Source: Piscinibacter sp943370595
GTDB lineage: Bacteria > Pseudomonadota > Gammaproteobacteria > Burkholderiales > Burkholderiaceae_C
Direction: 5' to 3'
NCBI GenBank assembly: GCA_943370595.1
Contig: CALRRO020000012.1
Location: 132,756 to 196,755, forward strand
Length of the DNA: 64,000 nucleotides
The notes below the pieces were generated by a model, which made no database searches, was not told the DNA's origin, and saw nothing but the letters and a program-made list of their open reading frames with translations. This document shows, piece after piece, positions 14,685 through 23,849 of this stretch (within the stretch, counting starts at the first letter, position 1; every line of letters starts with the position of its first letter). A program made the translations under genes and the position numbers.

Positions 14685-16808
14685 ATGAGCATGTTCAACA
14701 AAGTCACCAAGACCTTCCAATGGGGCCAGCACAGCGTCACGCTGGAGACCGGCGAGATCGCCCGCCAGTCCAGCGGCGCGGTGCTCGTCAACGTCGAGGA
14801 CACCGTGATCCTCGCCACCGTGGTCGCCAAGACCGAGGCCAAGCCGGGCCAGGACTTCTTCCCGCTGACGGTCGACTACGTCGAGAAGACCTACGCCGCC
14901 GGCAAGATCCCGGGCAGCTTCTTCAAGCGTGAAGGCCGCCCGAGCGAGCTCGAGACGCTGACCTCGCGACTGATCGACCGCCCGCTGCGCCCGCTGTTCC
15001 CGGACGGCTTCTTCAACGAAGTCCAGGTCATCATCCACGTGCTGTCGCTGAACCCCGAGGTGTCGGCCGACATCCCGTCGCTGATCGGCGCGAGCGCTGC
15101 GCTGGCGATCTCCGGCATCCCGTTCAACGGCCCGATCGGTGCTGCGCGCGTGGGCTACATCAACGGCGAGTACGTGCTGAACCCGGGCAAGACCCAACTG
15201 CTCGACTCGAAGATGGACCTGGTCGTCGCCGGCACCGAAGCCGCCGTGCTGATGGTCGAGTCCGAGGCGCAGCAGCTGTCCGAAGAGATCATGCTCGGCG
15301 GCGTGGTGTTCGGCCATGAGCAGGGCAACATCGCGATCAACGCGATCCACGAACTGGTGCGCGACGCCGGCAAGCCGGCCTGGGACTGGCAGCCGCCGGC
15401 CAAGGACGAGGCCTTCATCGCCAAGATCGCCACGCTGGCTGAATCGAAGCTGGCCGCGGCCTACCAGATCCGTTCCAAGCAGGCCCGCACCCAGGCCTGC
15501 CGCGAGGCCTACGCGTCGGTGATCGGCACGCTGGTGGAAGAGGGCGCCGCCTTCGACAAGGTCAAGGTCGAGGCGCTGCTGTTCGACATCGAGGCGCGCA
15601 TCGTGCGCAGCCAGATCCTCGCCGGCGAGCCGCGCATCGACGGCCGCGACACCCGCACCGTGCGCCCGATCGAGATCCGCAACGGCGTGCTGCCGCGCGT
15701 TCACGGCTCGGCGCTGTTCACCCGGGGCGAGACGCAGGCGCTGGTCGCCGCGACGCTGGGCACCGACCGTGACTCGCAGAAGATCGACGCGCTGGCCGGC
15801 GAGTTCAGCGAGCACTTCATGCTGCACTACAACATGCCCCCGTTCGCCACCGGCGAGACGGGCCGCGTGGGCAGCCCGAAGCGCCGCGAGATCGGCCACG
15901 GCCGCCTGGCCAAGCGCGCGCTGGTCGCCTGCCTGCCGGACCGCACCGAGTTCCCGTACTCTATGCGCGTGGTCTCGGAGATCACCGAATCGAACGGCTC
16001 CTCGTCGATGGCCTCGGTGTGCGGCGGCTGCCTCGCGCTGATGGACGCCGGCGTGCCGATGAAGGCCCACGTGGCCGGCATCGCGATGGGCCTGATCAAG
16101 GACGGCAACCGCTTCGCCGTGCTGACCGACATCCTCGGTGACGAGGACCACCTCGGCGACATGGACTTCAAGGTGGCCGGCACGACCACCGGCGTGACTG
16201 CCCTGCAGATGGACATCAAGATCCAGGGCATCACCAAGGAGATCATGCAGGTCGCCCTGGCGCAGGCCAAGGAAGCCCGCATGCACATCCTCGGCAAGAT
16301 GGTCGAGGCGATGGGCGGCGCGAAGACCGAGGTCTCGCAGTTCGCGCCGCGCCTGTACACCATGAAGATCAACCCGGAGAAGATCCGCGACGTGATCGGC
16401 AAGGGCGGCGCCACCATCCGCGCGCTGACCGAGGAGACCGGCACGACGATCGACATCGGCGAAGACGGCACCATCACCATCGCGTCGACCGATGCCGAGA
16501 AGGCAGAGTACGCGAAGAAGCGCATCGCCGAGATCACCGCCGAGGTGGAAGTGGGCAAGGTCTACGAAGGCCCTGTCACCAAGATCCTCGACTTCGGTGC
16601 GCTGGTGAACCTGCTGCCCGGCAAGGACGGCCTGCTGCACATCAGCCAGATCGCGCACCAGCGCGTCGAGAAGGTCACCGACTTCCTCAAGGAAGGCCAG
16701 ATCGTCAAGGTTAAGGTGCTCGAGACCGACGAGAAGGGCCGCGTCAAGCTGTCGATGAAGGCGCTGCTCGAGCGCGAACAGCAGCCTGCCGCGCCGGCGC
16801 AGGAGTGA
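14685..16808 (+). CDS. pnp: polyribonucleotide nucleotidyltransferase (PNPase)
   Basis: 707 residues. Two RNase PH domains (about 5-140 and 305-540), then KH (about 553-612, IRDVIGKGGATIRALTEETG) and S1 (about 620-690, VYEGPVTKILDFGALVNLLPG). The second core has the phosphate and catalytic motifs GSALFTRGETQALV and SNGSSSMASVCGG, and the conserved DILGDEDHLGDMDFKVAGT aspartates. PNPase degrades RNA phosphorolytically from the 3' end and is part of the degradosome. GGAG seven bases before ATG 14685 fixes the start. It is followed by qor-like, tpiA and secG genes at short spacing. Confidence 0.98.
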   Translation: MSMFNKVTKTFQWGQHSVTLETGEIARQSSGAVLVNVEDTVILATVVAKTEAKPGQDFFPLTVDYVEKTYAAGKIPGSFFKREGRPSELETLTSRLIDRPLRPLFPDGFFNEVQVIIHVLSLNPEVSADIPSLIGASAALAISGIPFNGPIGAARVGYINGEYVLNPGKTQLLDSKMDLVVAGTEAAVLMVESEAQQLSEEIMLGGVVFGHEQGNIAINAIHELVRDAGKPAWDWQPPAKDEAFIAKIATLAESKLAAAYQIRSKQARTQACREAYASVIGTLVEEGAAFDKVKVEALLFDIEARIVRSQILAGEPRIDGRDTRTVRPIEIRNGVLPRVHGSALFTRGETQALVAATLGTDRDSQKIDALAGEFSEHFMLHYNMPPFATGETGRVGSPKRREIGHGRLAKRALVACLPDRTEFPYSMRVVSEITESNGSSSMASVCGGCLALMDAGVPMKAHVAGIAMGLIKDGNRFAVLTDILGDEDHLGDMDFKVAGTTTGVTALQMDIKIQGITKEIMQVALAQAKEARMHILGKMVEAMGGAKTEVSQFAPRLYTMKINPEKIRDVIGKGGATIRALTEETGTTIDIGEDGTITIASTDAEKAEYAKKRIAEITAEVEVGKVYEGPVTKILDFGALVNLLPGKDGLLHISQIAHQRVEKVTDFLKEGQIVKVKVLETDEKGRVKLSMKALLEREQQPAAPAQE

Positions 16809-16827
16809 GGCAGGAGCCGACCCGCGC

Positions 16828-17814
16828 ATGAAGGCGATCGAGATCCGCCAGAGCGGCGCCCCCGAGGTGCTGCAGCTCACCGACCGGCCCGACCCCGTGG
16901 CCGGCGCGGGTGAGTTGCTGATCCGCGTGGCTGCCGCCGGGGTCAACCGACCCGACGTGCTGCAGCGCAAGGGCGTCTATCCGCCGCCGCCGGGCGCGCC
17001 GGACCTTCCGGGCCTGGAGGTGGCGGGCACCATCGTCGGTGGCGACACCTCGGCGATGGCCGCGGCCGGCTTCAAGCTCGGCGACCGTGTCTGTGCGCTG
17101 GTCGCCGGTGGAGGCTACGCGCAGCTGTGCGTGGCGCCGGTCGGCCAGTGCCTGCCCATTCCCGGTGGGTTGAGCGACGTCGAGGCGGCCAGCCTGCCCG
17201 AGACGTTCTTCACCGTCTGGTCGAACGTGTTCGACCGCGCGAAGCTGCAGGCCGGCGAGACGCTGCTGGTGCAAGGCGGCACGAGCGGCATCGGCGTCAC
17301 CGCGATCCAGCTCGCCAAGGCGGCGGGCGCGACGGTGATCGTCACCGCCGGCAGCGACGACAAGTGCGCCGCGTGCGTTGCGCTCGGCGCCGACCATGCG
17401 ATCAACTACCGCACGCACGACTTCGTCGCGGAGGTGAAGCGGCTGACCGAGGGCCAGGGCGCCAACGTCATCCTCGACATGGTCGCGGGCGACTACGTGG
17501 CGCGCGAGCTGAACTGCCTGGCCGACGACGGCCGGCTGGTGATCATCGCGGTGCAGGGCGGGGTCGATTCGAAGATCGACGCCGGCTCGGTGCTGCGCCG
17601 CCGGCTGACCATCACCGGCTCGACCCTGCGTCCGCGGCCGCTGGCCTTCAAGGCGGCGATCGCGCAGGCCTTGCGCAGCAATGTCTGGCCGTGGATCGAC
17701 GCCGGGCGCATCAAGCCGGTGATCTTCAAGGTGTTCCCGGCGGCCGACGCGGCGCAGGCGCACACGCTGATGGAATCGAACCAGCACATCGGCAAGCTGG
17801 TCCTGAGCTGGTGA
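16828..17814 (+). CDS. NAD(P)H quinone oxidoreductase, PIG3/zinc-free MDR family
   Basis: 328 residues of the medium-chain dehydrogenase superfamily. The N-terminal GroES-like part has AAAGVNRPDVLQRKGVYPPP; the Rossmann part has LVQGGTSGIGVTAIQLAKA (dinucleotide binding, about 147-165). Zinc-ligand cysteines are absent, as in quinone oxidoreductases of the TP53I3/PIG3 type. It reduces quinones or related enones with NADPH. It lies 19 nt after pnp and 19 nt before tpiA, so the three are probably one operon. Confidence 0.9.
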   Translation: MKAIEIRQSGAPEVLQLTDRPDPVAGAGELLIRVAAAGVNRPDVLQRKGVYPPPPGAPDLPGLEVAGTIVGGDTSAMAAAGFKLGDRVCALVAGGGYAQLCVAPVGQCLPIPGGLSDVEAASLPETFFTVWSNVFDRAKLQAGETLLVQGGTSGIGVTAIQLAKAAGATVIVTAGSDDKCAACVALGADHAINYRTHDFVAEVKRLTEGQGANVILDMVAGDYVARELNCLADDGRLVIIAVQGGVDSKIDAGSVLRRRLTITGSTLRPRPLAFKAAIAQALRSNVWPWIDAGRIKPVIFKVFPAADAAQAHTLMESNQHIGKLVLSW

Positions 17815-17833
17815 GGCCACGAGGAAACCCACG

Positions 17834-18577
17834 ATGACAAGTCGCAAGCTGGTGGTCGGCAACTGGAAGATGAACGGCACGCGCGTCGGCAACATCGAGT
17901 TGCTGGCCGCGATCCGCGAGGCCGGGCCGTACTCGGCCGAGGTGGCGGTGTGTGCGCCGTTCCCCTACCTGGCCGACGTGGCGCTGTCTCTGCAAGGCTC
18001 GGCCATCGCCTCCGGCGCGCAGGACTGTTCTGCACACGAAAGCGGCGCCTACACCGGCGAGGTCAGCGCGGCGATGCTGGCCGAGTACGGCTGCCGCTTC
18101 GTGATCGTCGGCCACTCGGAGCGTCGTGCCTACCACTTCGAGAGCGACCAGCTCGTCGCCGACAAGGCGAAGATCGCGCTGGCCCGCGGCCTCACGCCCA
18201 TCGTCTGCGTCGGCGAGACGCTGGCCGAGCGCGAGGCAGGCCAGACCGACGCGGTGGTCAAGCGCCAGATGTCGGCGGTGATCCACACGCTGGGCCATTG
18301 CATCTCGCAGGCCGTGGTGGCCTATGAGCCGGTGTGGGCCATCGGCACCGGCAAGACCGCGTCGCCCGAGCAGGCGCAGGCGGTGCACGCGCTGCTGCGC
18401 ATGCAGCTCGAAGCGGCCAGCGCCAAGGCTGGCGAGATGAAGATCCTCTACGGCGGCAGCGTCAAGGCCGACAACGCGGCCACGCTGTTCGCGCAGGCCG
18501 ACATCGACGGCGGCCTGATCGGCGGCGCCTCGTTGAAGGCGAGCGACTTCGTCGCCATCTGTCGCGCCGGGACCTGA
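17834..18577 (+). CDS. tpiA: triosephosphate isomerase
   Basis: 247 residues of the TIM barrel family, interconverting dihydroxyacetone phosphate and glyceraldehyde 3-phosphate. The active-site lysine is in VGNWKMNGT, the histidine in IVGHSERR, the catalytic glutamate in AYEPVWAIGTGKTAS (the flexible loop 6), and the phosphate loop in LYGGSVKADNA. The order tpiA-secG, as here, is common in proteobacteria. A second ORF in another frame overlaps its end but is a shadow. Confidence 0.97.
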   Translation: MTSRKLVVGNWKMNGTRVGNIELLAAIREAGPYSAEVAVCAPFPYLADVALSLQGSAIASGAQDCSAHESGAYTGEVSAAMLAEYGCRFVIVGHSERRAYHFESDQLVADKAKIALARGLTPIVCVGETLAEREAGQTDAVVKRQMSAVIHTLGHCISQAVVAYEPVWAIGTGKTASPEQAQAVHALLRMQLEAASAKAGEMKILYGGSVKADNAATLFAQADIDGGLIGGASLKASDFVAICRAGT

Positions 18578-18615
18578 GTGTCTGCGGCGACTGTATTTTC
18601 GGAGTTCCCTCAAAA

Positions 18616-19029
18616 ATGAACCTGTTGCACAACCTGCTCGTGGCCGTCCAGATCATCTCGGCCCTGGTGATGATCGGCCTCGTGCTCATCCAGCATGGCA
18701 AGGGCGCCGACATGGGTGCGTCCTTCGGCAGCGGCGCCTCGGGCAGCCTGTTCGGTGCCACCGGCAGCGCGAACTTCCTGTCGCGCTCGACGGCGGTGTG
18801 CGCCGCGGTGTTCTTCGCCTGCACGCTGACGCTTGCCTTCTTCGCCAACGACCGTGCCTCGCGTCCGGCGGGTGGCAGCAGCGTGCTCGAAGGTGCTGCT
18901 GCACCCGCGGCCAGCGTGCCGAGCACCGGCGCTGCGCTGGTGCCGGGCTCCGCCAGTGCACCGGCGGCGGCCGCTCCGGCGCCGGCGCCGACGGCATCGT
19001 CGGGCGCGGGTGCCGTGCCCGCGAAATGA
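18616..19029 (+). CDS. secG: preprotein translocase subunit SecG
   Basis: 137 residues. Two membrane segments (about 5-25 and 57-75) flank the conserved IQHGKGADMGASFGSGASGS loop of SecG, which cycles its topology while assisting SecYEG translocation. The C-terminal 50 residues are a low-complexity Ala/Pro/Ser tail, common in Burkholderiales SecG. The start at 18616 follows tpiA by 38 nt. It is the last protein gene before tRNA-Leu, as in many proteobacteria. Confidence 0.95.
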   Translation: MNLLHNLLVAVQIISALVMIGLVLIQHGKGADMGASFGSGASGSLFGATGSANFLSRSTAVCAAVFFACTLTLAFFANDRASRPAGGSSVLEGAAAPAASVPSTGAALVPGSASAPAAAAPAPAPTASSGAGAVPAK

Positions 19030-19194
19030 CCACGAAAGCGGTGCGCGCTGTGCCACGTGCGCCAGCGCAAATCGCGCTGCGCCGGTGCAGCGCGAGGGTG
19101 GGTTTACGCGGAGATTGAGGTTAGAATGCGCGGCTGTCCGGTGAGCCATTCCTCATGCAATCCGAGACAACCGTGAGTACACCGTAAGTACGCG

Positions 19195-19279
19195 GCCGAC
19201 GTGGTGAAATTGGTAGACACGCTATCTTGAGGGGGTAGTGGCGAAAGCTGTGCGAGTTCGAGTCTCGCCGTCGGCACCA
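19195..19279 (+). tRNA. tRNA-Leu (anticodon GAG)
   Basis: An 85-nt tRNA with encoded CCA (19277-19279). The acceptor stem GCCGACG/CGTCGGC is perfect. The anticodon stem-loop is CTATC-TT-GAG-GG-GGTAG, giving anticodon GAG, which reads CUC/CUU. A variable arm of type II (GTGGCGAAAGCTGT region) and a T-arm with GTTCGAGTC follow. nuoA starts only 14 nt after the CCA, so the tRNA is probably processed from the nuo transcript. A -10-like TAGAAT at 19122-19127 may be the promoter; its -35 is poor. Confidence 0.97.
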
Positions 19280-19293
19280 GACATCCGCCCCTC

Positions 19294-19653
19294 ATGAATC
19301 TGGAACCCTACCTCCCCGTCATCCTGTTCATCCTGGTCGGCGTGGGGGTCGGGGTCGCTCCCCAGGTTCTCGGCTTCCTGCTCGGGCCGCGCCGGCCCGA
19401 TACCGCGAAGAACTCCCCGTACGAATGCGGCTTCGAGGCCTTCGAAGACGCGCGCATGAAATTCGACGTGCGCTACTACCTCGTCGCGATCCTCTTCATC
19501 CTGTTCGACCTGGAGATCGCGTTCCTCTTCCCGTGGGCCGTGTCGCTGAATGAAATCGGCGCGTCAGGCTTCTGGGCCATGATGATCTTCCTGGGCATCC
19601 TCGTCGTCGGCTTCGCCTACGAGTGGAAAAAGGGCGCCCTCGACTGGGAATGA
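19294..19653 (+). CDS. nuoA: NADH-quinone oxidoreductase subunit A
   Basis: 119-residue membrane subunit of complex I, with three hydrophobic helices. Conserved NSPYECGFEAFEDARMKFDVRY is the loop near the quinone tunnel (cited as PYECGFEAF and KFDVRYYLVA). First gene of a complete nuoA-N operon, directly following tRNA-Leu. The short spacer leaves little room for a separate promoter. Confidence 0.96.
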   Translation: MNLEPYLPVILFILVGVGVGVAPQVLGFLLGPRRPDTAKNSPYECGFEAFEDARMKFDVRYYLVAILFILFDLEIAFLFPWAVSLNEIGASGFWAMMIFLGILVVGFAYEWKKGALDWE

Positions 19654-19668
19654 GCTGAGAGCACCGAC

Positions 19669-20145
19669 ATGGGCATCGAAGGCGTACTGAAAGAAGGCTT
19701 CGTCACGACGAGCCTGGATGCGGTCATCAACTGGTCCAAGACCGGCTCGCTGTGGCCGATGACCTTCGGCCTGGCCTGCTGCGCGGTGGAGATGATGCAC
19801 GCCGGTGCGGCGCGTTACGACATCGACCGCTTCGGCATGCTGTTCCGCCCCAGCCCGCGGCAGAGCGACCTGATGATCGTCGCCGGCACGCTGTGCAACA
19901 AGATGGCGCCGGCGCTGCGCAAGGTCTACGACCAGATGGCCGAGCCGCGCTGGGTGCTGTCTATGGGCTCCTGCGCCAACGGCGGCGGCTACTACCACTA
20001 CAGCTACTCGGTGGTGCGCGGCTGCGACCGCATCGTGCCGGTTGACGTCTACGTGCCCGGCTGCCCGCCCACCGCCGAGGCGCTGCTGTACGGCGTGCTG
20101 CAGCTGCAGGCCAAGATCCGGCGCGAGAACACCATCGCACGCTGA
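19669..20145 (+). CDS. nuoB: NADH-quinone oxidoreductase subunit B (N2 cluster)
   Basis: 158 residues. It holds the terminal [4Fe-4S] cluster N2, which passes electrons to quinone; ligands are the tandem cysteines in FGLACCAVEMM plus the cysteines in MGSCANGGG and VPGCPPTAEAL. The VYVPGCPP signature is exact. It is 15 nt after nuoA and followed by nuoC after 7 nt. Confidence 0.97.
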   Translation: MGIEGVLKEGFVTTSLDAVINWSKTGSLWPMTFGLACCAVEMMHAGAARYDIDRFGMLFRPSPRQSDLMIVAGTLCNKMAPALRKVYDQMAEPRWVLSMGSCANGGGYYHYSYSVVRGCDRIVPVDVYVPGCPPTAEALLYGVLQLQAKIRRENTIAR

Positions 20146-20152
20146 CCCCGAC

Positions 20153-20749
20153 ATGAGCAAACTCGACACGCTCCAGGCGGCCCTGGAATCCGCGCTCGGC
20201 GCACGGCTGCACAAGCTGGTGCGCGACCGCGGCGAGATCACCGTCACCGTCAGCGCGATCGACTACCCCGAGGCGGCGCGCACGCTGCGCGACCACCCCG
20301 AGCTGAAGTTCGAGCAGCTGATCGACCTGTGCGGCGTCGACTACGCGAACTGGAAGGACCAGCCCTGGGAAGGCCCGCGCTTCTGCGTGGTGTCGCACCT
20401 GCTGTCGGTGAGCAAGAACTGGCGCGTGCGCCTCAAGGTCTTCGCGGCCGACGACGACGTGCCGATGGTCAAGTCCCTGAACGAGGTCTGGAGTTCGGCC
20501 AACTGGTTCGAGCGCGAGGCCTTCGACCTGTACGGGATCATCTTCGACGGCCACCTCGACCTGCGCCGCATCCTCACCGACTACGGCTTCATCGGGCATC
20601 CGTTCCGCAAGGACTTCCCGACCAGCGGTCACGTCGAGATGCGCTACGACCCCGAGCAGAAGCGCGTGATCTACCAGCCGGTGACCATCGAGCCGCGCGA
20701 GATCACGCCGCGCATCATCCGCGAAGACAACTACGGCGGACTGCACTGA
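20153..20749 (+). CDS. nuoC: NADH-quinone oxidoreductase subunit C
   Basis: 198 residues; the 30-kDa subunit of the peripheral arm that packs on NuoD and NuoB. Conserved ANWFEREAFDLYGIIFDGH and RRILTDYGFIGHPFRKDFP identify it. It is a separate gene, not fused to nuoD as in enterobacteria. The frame is open upstream inside nuoB, but MSKLDTLQAAL at 20153 is the family start. Confidence 0.96.
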   Translation: MSKLDTLQAALESALGARLHKLVRDRGEITVTVSAIDYPEAARTLRDHPELKFEQLIDLCGVDYANWKDQPWEGPRFCVVSHLLSVSKNWRVRLKVFAADDDVPMVKSLNEVWSSANWFEREAFDLYGIIFDGHLDLRRILTDYGFIGHPFRKDFPTSGHVEMRYDPEQKRVIYQPVTIEPREITPRIIREDNYGGLH

Positions 20750-20750
20750 G

Positions 20751-22004
20751 ATGGCCGAGATCAAGAACTACACCCTGAACTTCGGTCCGCAGCACCCGGC
20801 CGCGCACGGCGTGCTGCGCCTGGTGCTGGAGCTCGACGGCGAAGTGATCCAGCGCGCCGACCCGCACATCGGCCTGCTGCACCGCGCCACCGAGAAGCTG
20901 GCCGAAAGCAAGACCTTCATCCAGTCGCTGCCGTACATGGACCGTCTCGACTACGTGTCGATGATGTGCAACGAGCACGCGTACTGCCTGGCCATCGAAA
21001 AGCTCATGGGCATCGAGGTGCCCGAGCGTGCGCAGTACATCCGCGTGATGTACAGCGAGATCACCCGGCTGCTGAACCACCTGATGTGGCTGGGTGCGCA
21101 CGGCCTGGACTGCGGTGCGATGAACATCTTCATCTACTGCTTCCGCGAGCGTGAAGACCTGTTCGACATGTACGAGGCGGCCTCGGGCGCGCGCATGCAT
21201 GCGGCCTACTTCCGCCCGGGCGGCGTCTACCGCGACCTGCCCGACACGATGCCGCAGTACAAGGCGTCGAAGATCCGCAATGCGAAGGCGATCACGCGGC
21301 TGAACGACAACCGCCAGGGCTCGCTGCTCGACTTCATCGACGATTTCGTGCGCCGCTTTCCGACCTACGTCGACGAGTACGAGACGCTGCTGACCGACAA
21401 CCGCATCTGGAAGCAGCGCACCGTCGGCATCGGCGTGGTCAGCCCAGAGCGCGCACTGAACCTGGGCTTCACCGGCCCGATGCTGCGCGGCTCGGGCATC
21501 GAGTGGGACCTGCGCAAGACGCAGCCCTACGACGTCTACGCCAAGCTCGACTTCGACATCCCGGTCGGCGTCAACGGCGACACCTACGACCGCTACCTGG
21601 TGCGTGTCGAGGAGATGCGCCAGAGCAACCGCATCATCAAGCAGTGCGTCGACTGGCTGCGCGCGAACCCCGGCCCGGTGATCACCGACAACCACAAGGT
21701 GGCACCGCCGTCGCGGCTCGAGATGAAGTCGAGCATGGAAGAGCTGATCCACCACTTCAAGCTCTTCACCGAAGGCTTCCACGTGCCAGAGGGCGAGGCC
21801 TATGCGGCGGTGGAGCACCCGAAGGGCGAGTTCGGCATCTACCTGGTCAGCGACGGCGCCAACAAGCCGTACCGGCTGAAGATCCGCCCGCCCGGCTTCG
21901 CGCACCTGGCCGCACTCGACGAGATGTCGCGCGGCCACATGATCGCCGACGCCGTCGCGATCATCGGCACCATGGACATCGTGTTTGGCGAGATCGATCG
22001 ATGA
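20751..22004 (+). CDS. nuoD: NADH-quinone oxidoreductase subunit D
   Basis: 417 residues; the 49-kDa subunit that forms the quinone-binding site with NuoB. Key features are NFGPQHPAAHGVLRL (the His of the quinone site), HRATEKLAE and the C-terminal GTMDIVFGEIDR. It begins one base after the nuoC stop and its stop overlaps the nuoE start (ATGA). Confidence 0.97.
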   Translation: MAEIKNYTLNFGPQHPAAHGVLRLVLELDGEVIQRADPHIGLLHRATEKLAESKTFIQSLPYMDRLDYVSMMCNEHAYCLAIEKLMGIEVPERAQYIRVMYSEITRLLNHLMWLGAHGLDCGAMNIFIYCFREREDLFDMYEAASGARMHAAYFRPGGVYRDLPDTMPQYKASKIRNAKAITRLNDNRQGSLLDFIDDFVRRFPTYVDEYETLLTDNRIWKQRTVGIGVVSPERALNLGFTGPMLRGSGIEWDLRKTQPYDVYAKLDFDIPVGVNGDTYDRYLVRVEEMRQSNRIIKQCVDWLRANPGPVITDNHKVAPPSRLEMKSSMEELIHHFKLFTEGFHVPEGEAYAAVEHPKGEFGIYLVSDGANKPYRLKIRPPGFAHLAALDEMSRGHMIADAVAIIGTMDIVFGEIDR

Positions 22005-22483
22005 GCTTCTCCGACACCACGCTGGCTCGCTTCGCGAAGGAAGTCGCCAAGTACCCTGCGGACCAGAAGCAGTCCGCCGTGATGGCCTGCCTGGCCATCG
22101 TGCAGCAGGAGCAGGGCTTCGTCTCCGCCGAGAGCGAGAAGGCCGTCGCGGCCTACCTCGGCATGCCGCCGATCGCGGTGCACGAGGTCACGACCTTCTA
22201 CAACATGTACAACCAGCAGCCGGTCGGCAAGTTCAAGCTGAACGTCTGCACCAACCTGCCGTGCCAGCTGCGCGACGGCCAGACGGCGCTGGACCATGTC
22301 TGCAGCCGCCTGGGCGTGGAGAAGGGCGGCACGACGGCCGACGGCGTGTTCACCGTGCAGGAAAGCGAATGCCTCGGTGCCTGCGCCGATGCGCCGGTGC
22401 TGCTGGTCAACGACCGCCAGATGTGCAGCTTCATGAGCGAATCGCGGCTCGACGACCTGATCGACACGCTGCGGAAGGCCTGA
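22001..22483 (+). CDS. nuoE: NADH-quinone oxidoreductase subunit E
   Basis: 160 residues; the 24-kDa thioredoxin-like subunit with [2Fe-2S] cluster N1a. Ligand cysteines lie in VCTNLPCQLRDG and ECLGACADAP, spaced as in the family. The start overlaps the nuoD stop by 4 nt, indicating translational coupling. The frame used here differs from a longer open frame over the same bases. Confidence 0.96.
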   Translation: MSFSDTTLARFAKEVAKYPADQKQSAVMACLAIVQQEQGFVSAESEKAVAAYLGMPPIAVHEVTTFYNMYNQQPVGKFKLNVCTNLPCQLRDGQTALDHVCSRLGVEKGGTTADGVFTVQESECLGACADAPVLLVNDRQMCSFMSESRLDDLIDTLRKA

Positions 22484-22485
22484 CC

Positions 22486-23832
<1,347 letters not shown>

Positions 23833-23849
23833 GCGACCGGGGCACAGAC

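Noticed and set aside
14565..16970. 801-codon open frame antisense to pnp
   Set aside because: Arises from GC-rich third-codon bias; its translation is Arg/His/Asp/Leu low-complexity without motifs, and the sense strand is unmistakably PNPase.
19099..19127. Sigma-70 promoter for tRNA-Leu/nuo
   Set aside because: TAGAAT is a reasonable -10, but no -35 is convincing; mentioned only under the tRNA.
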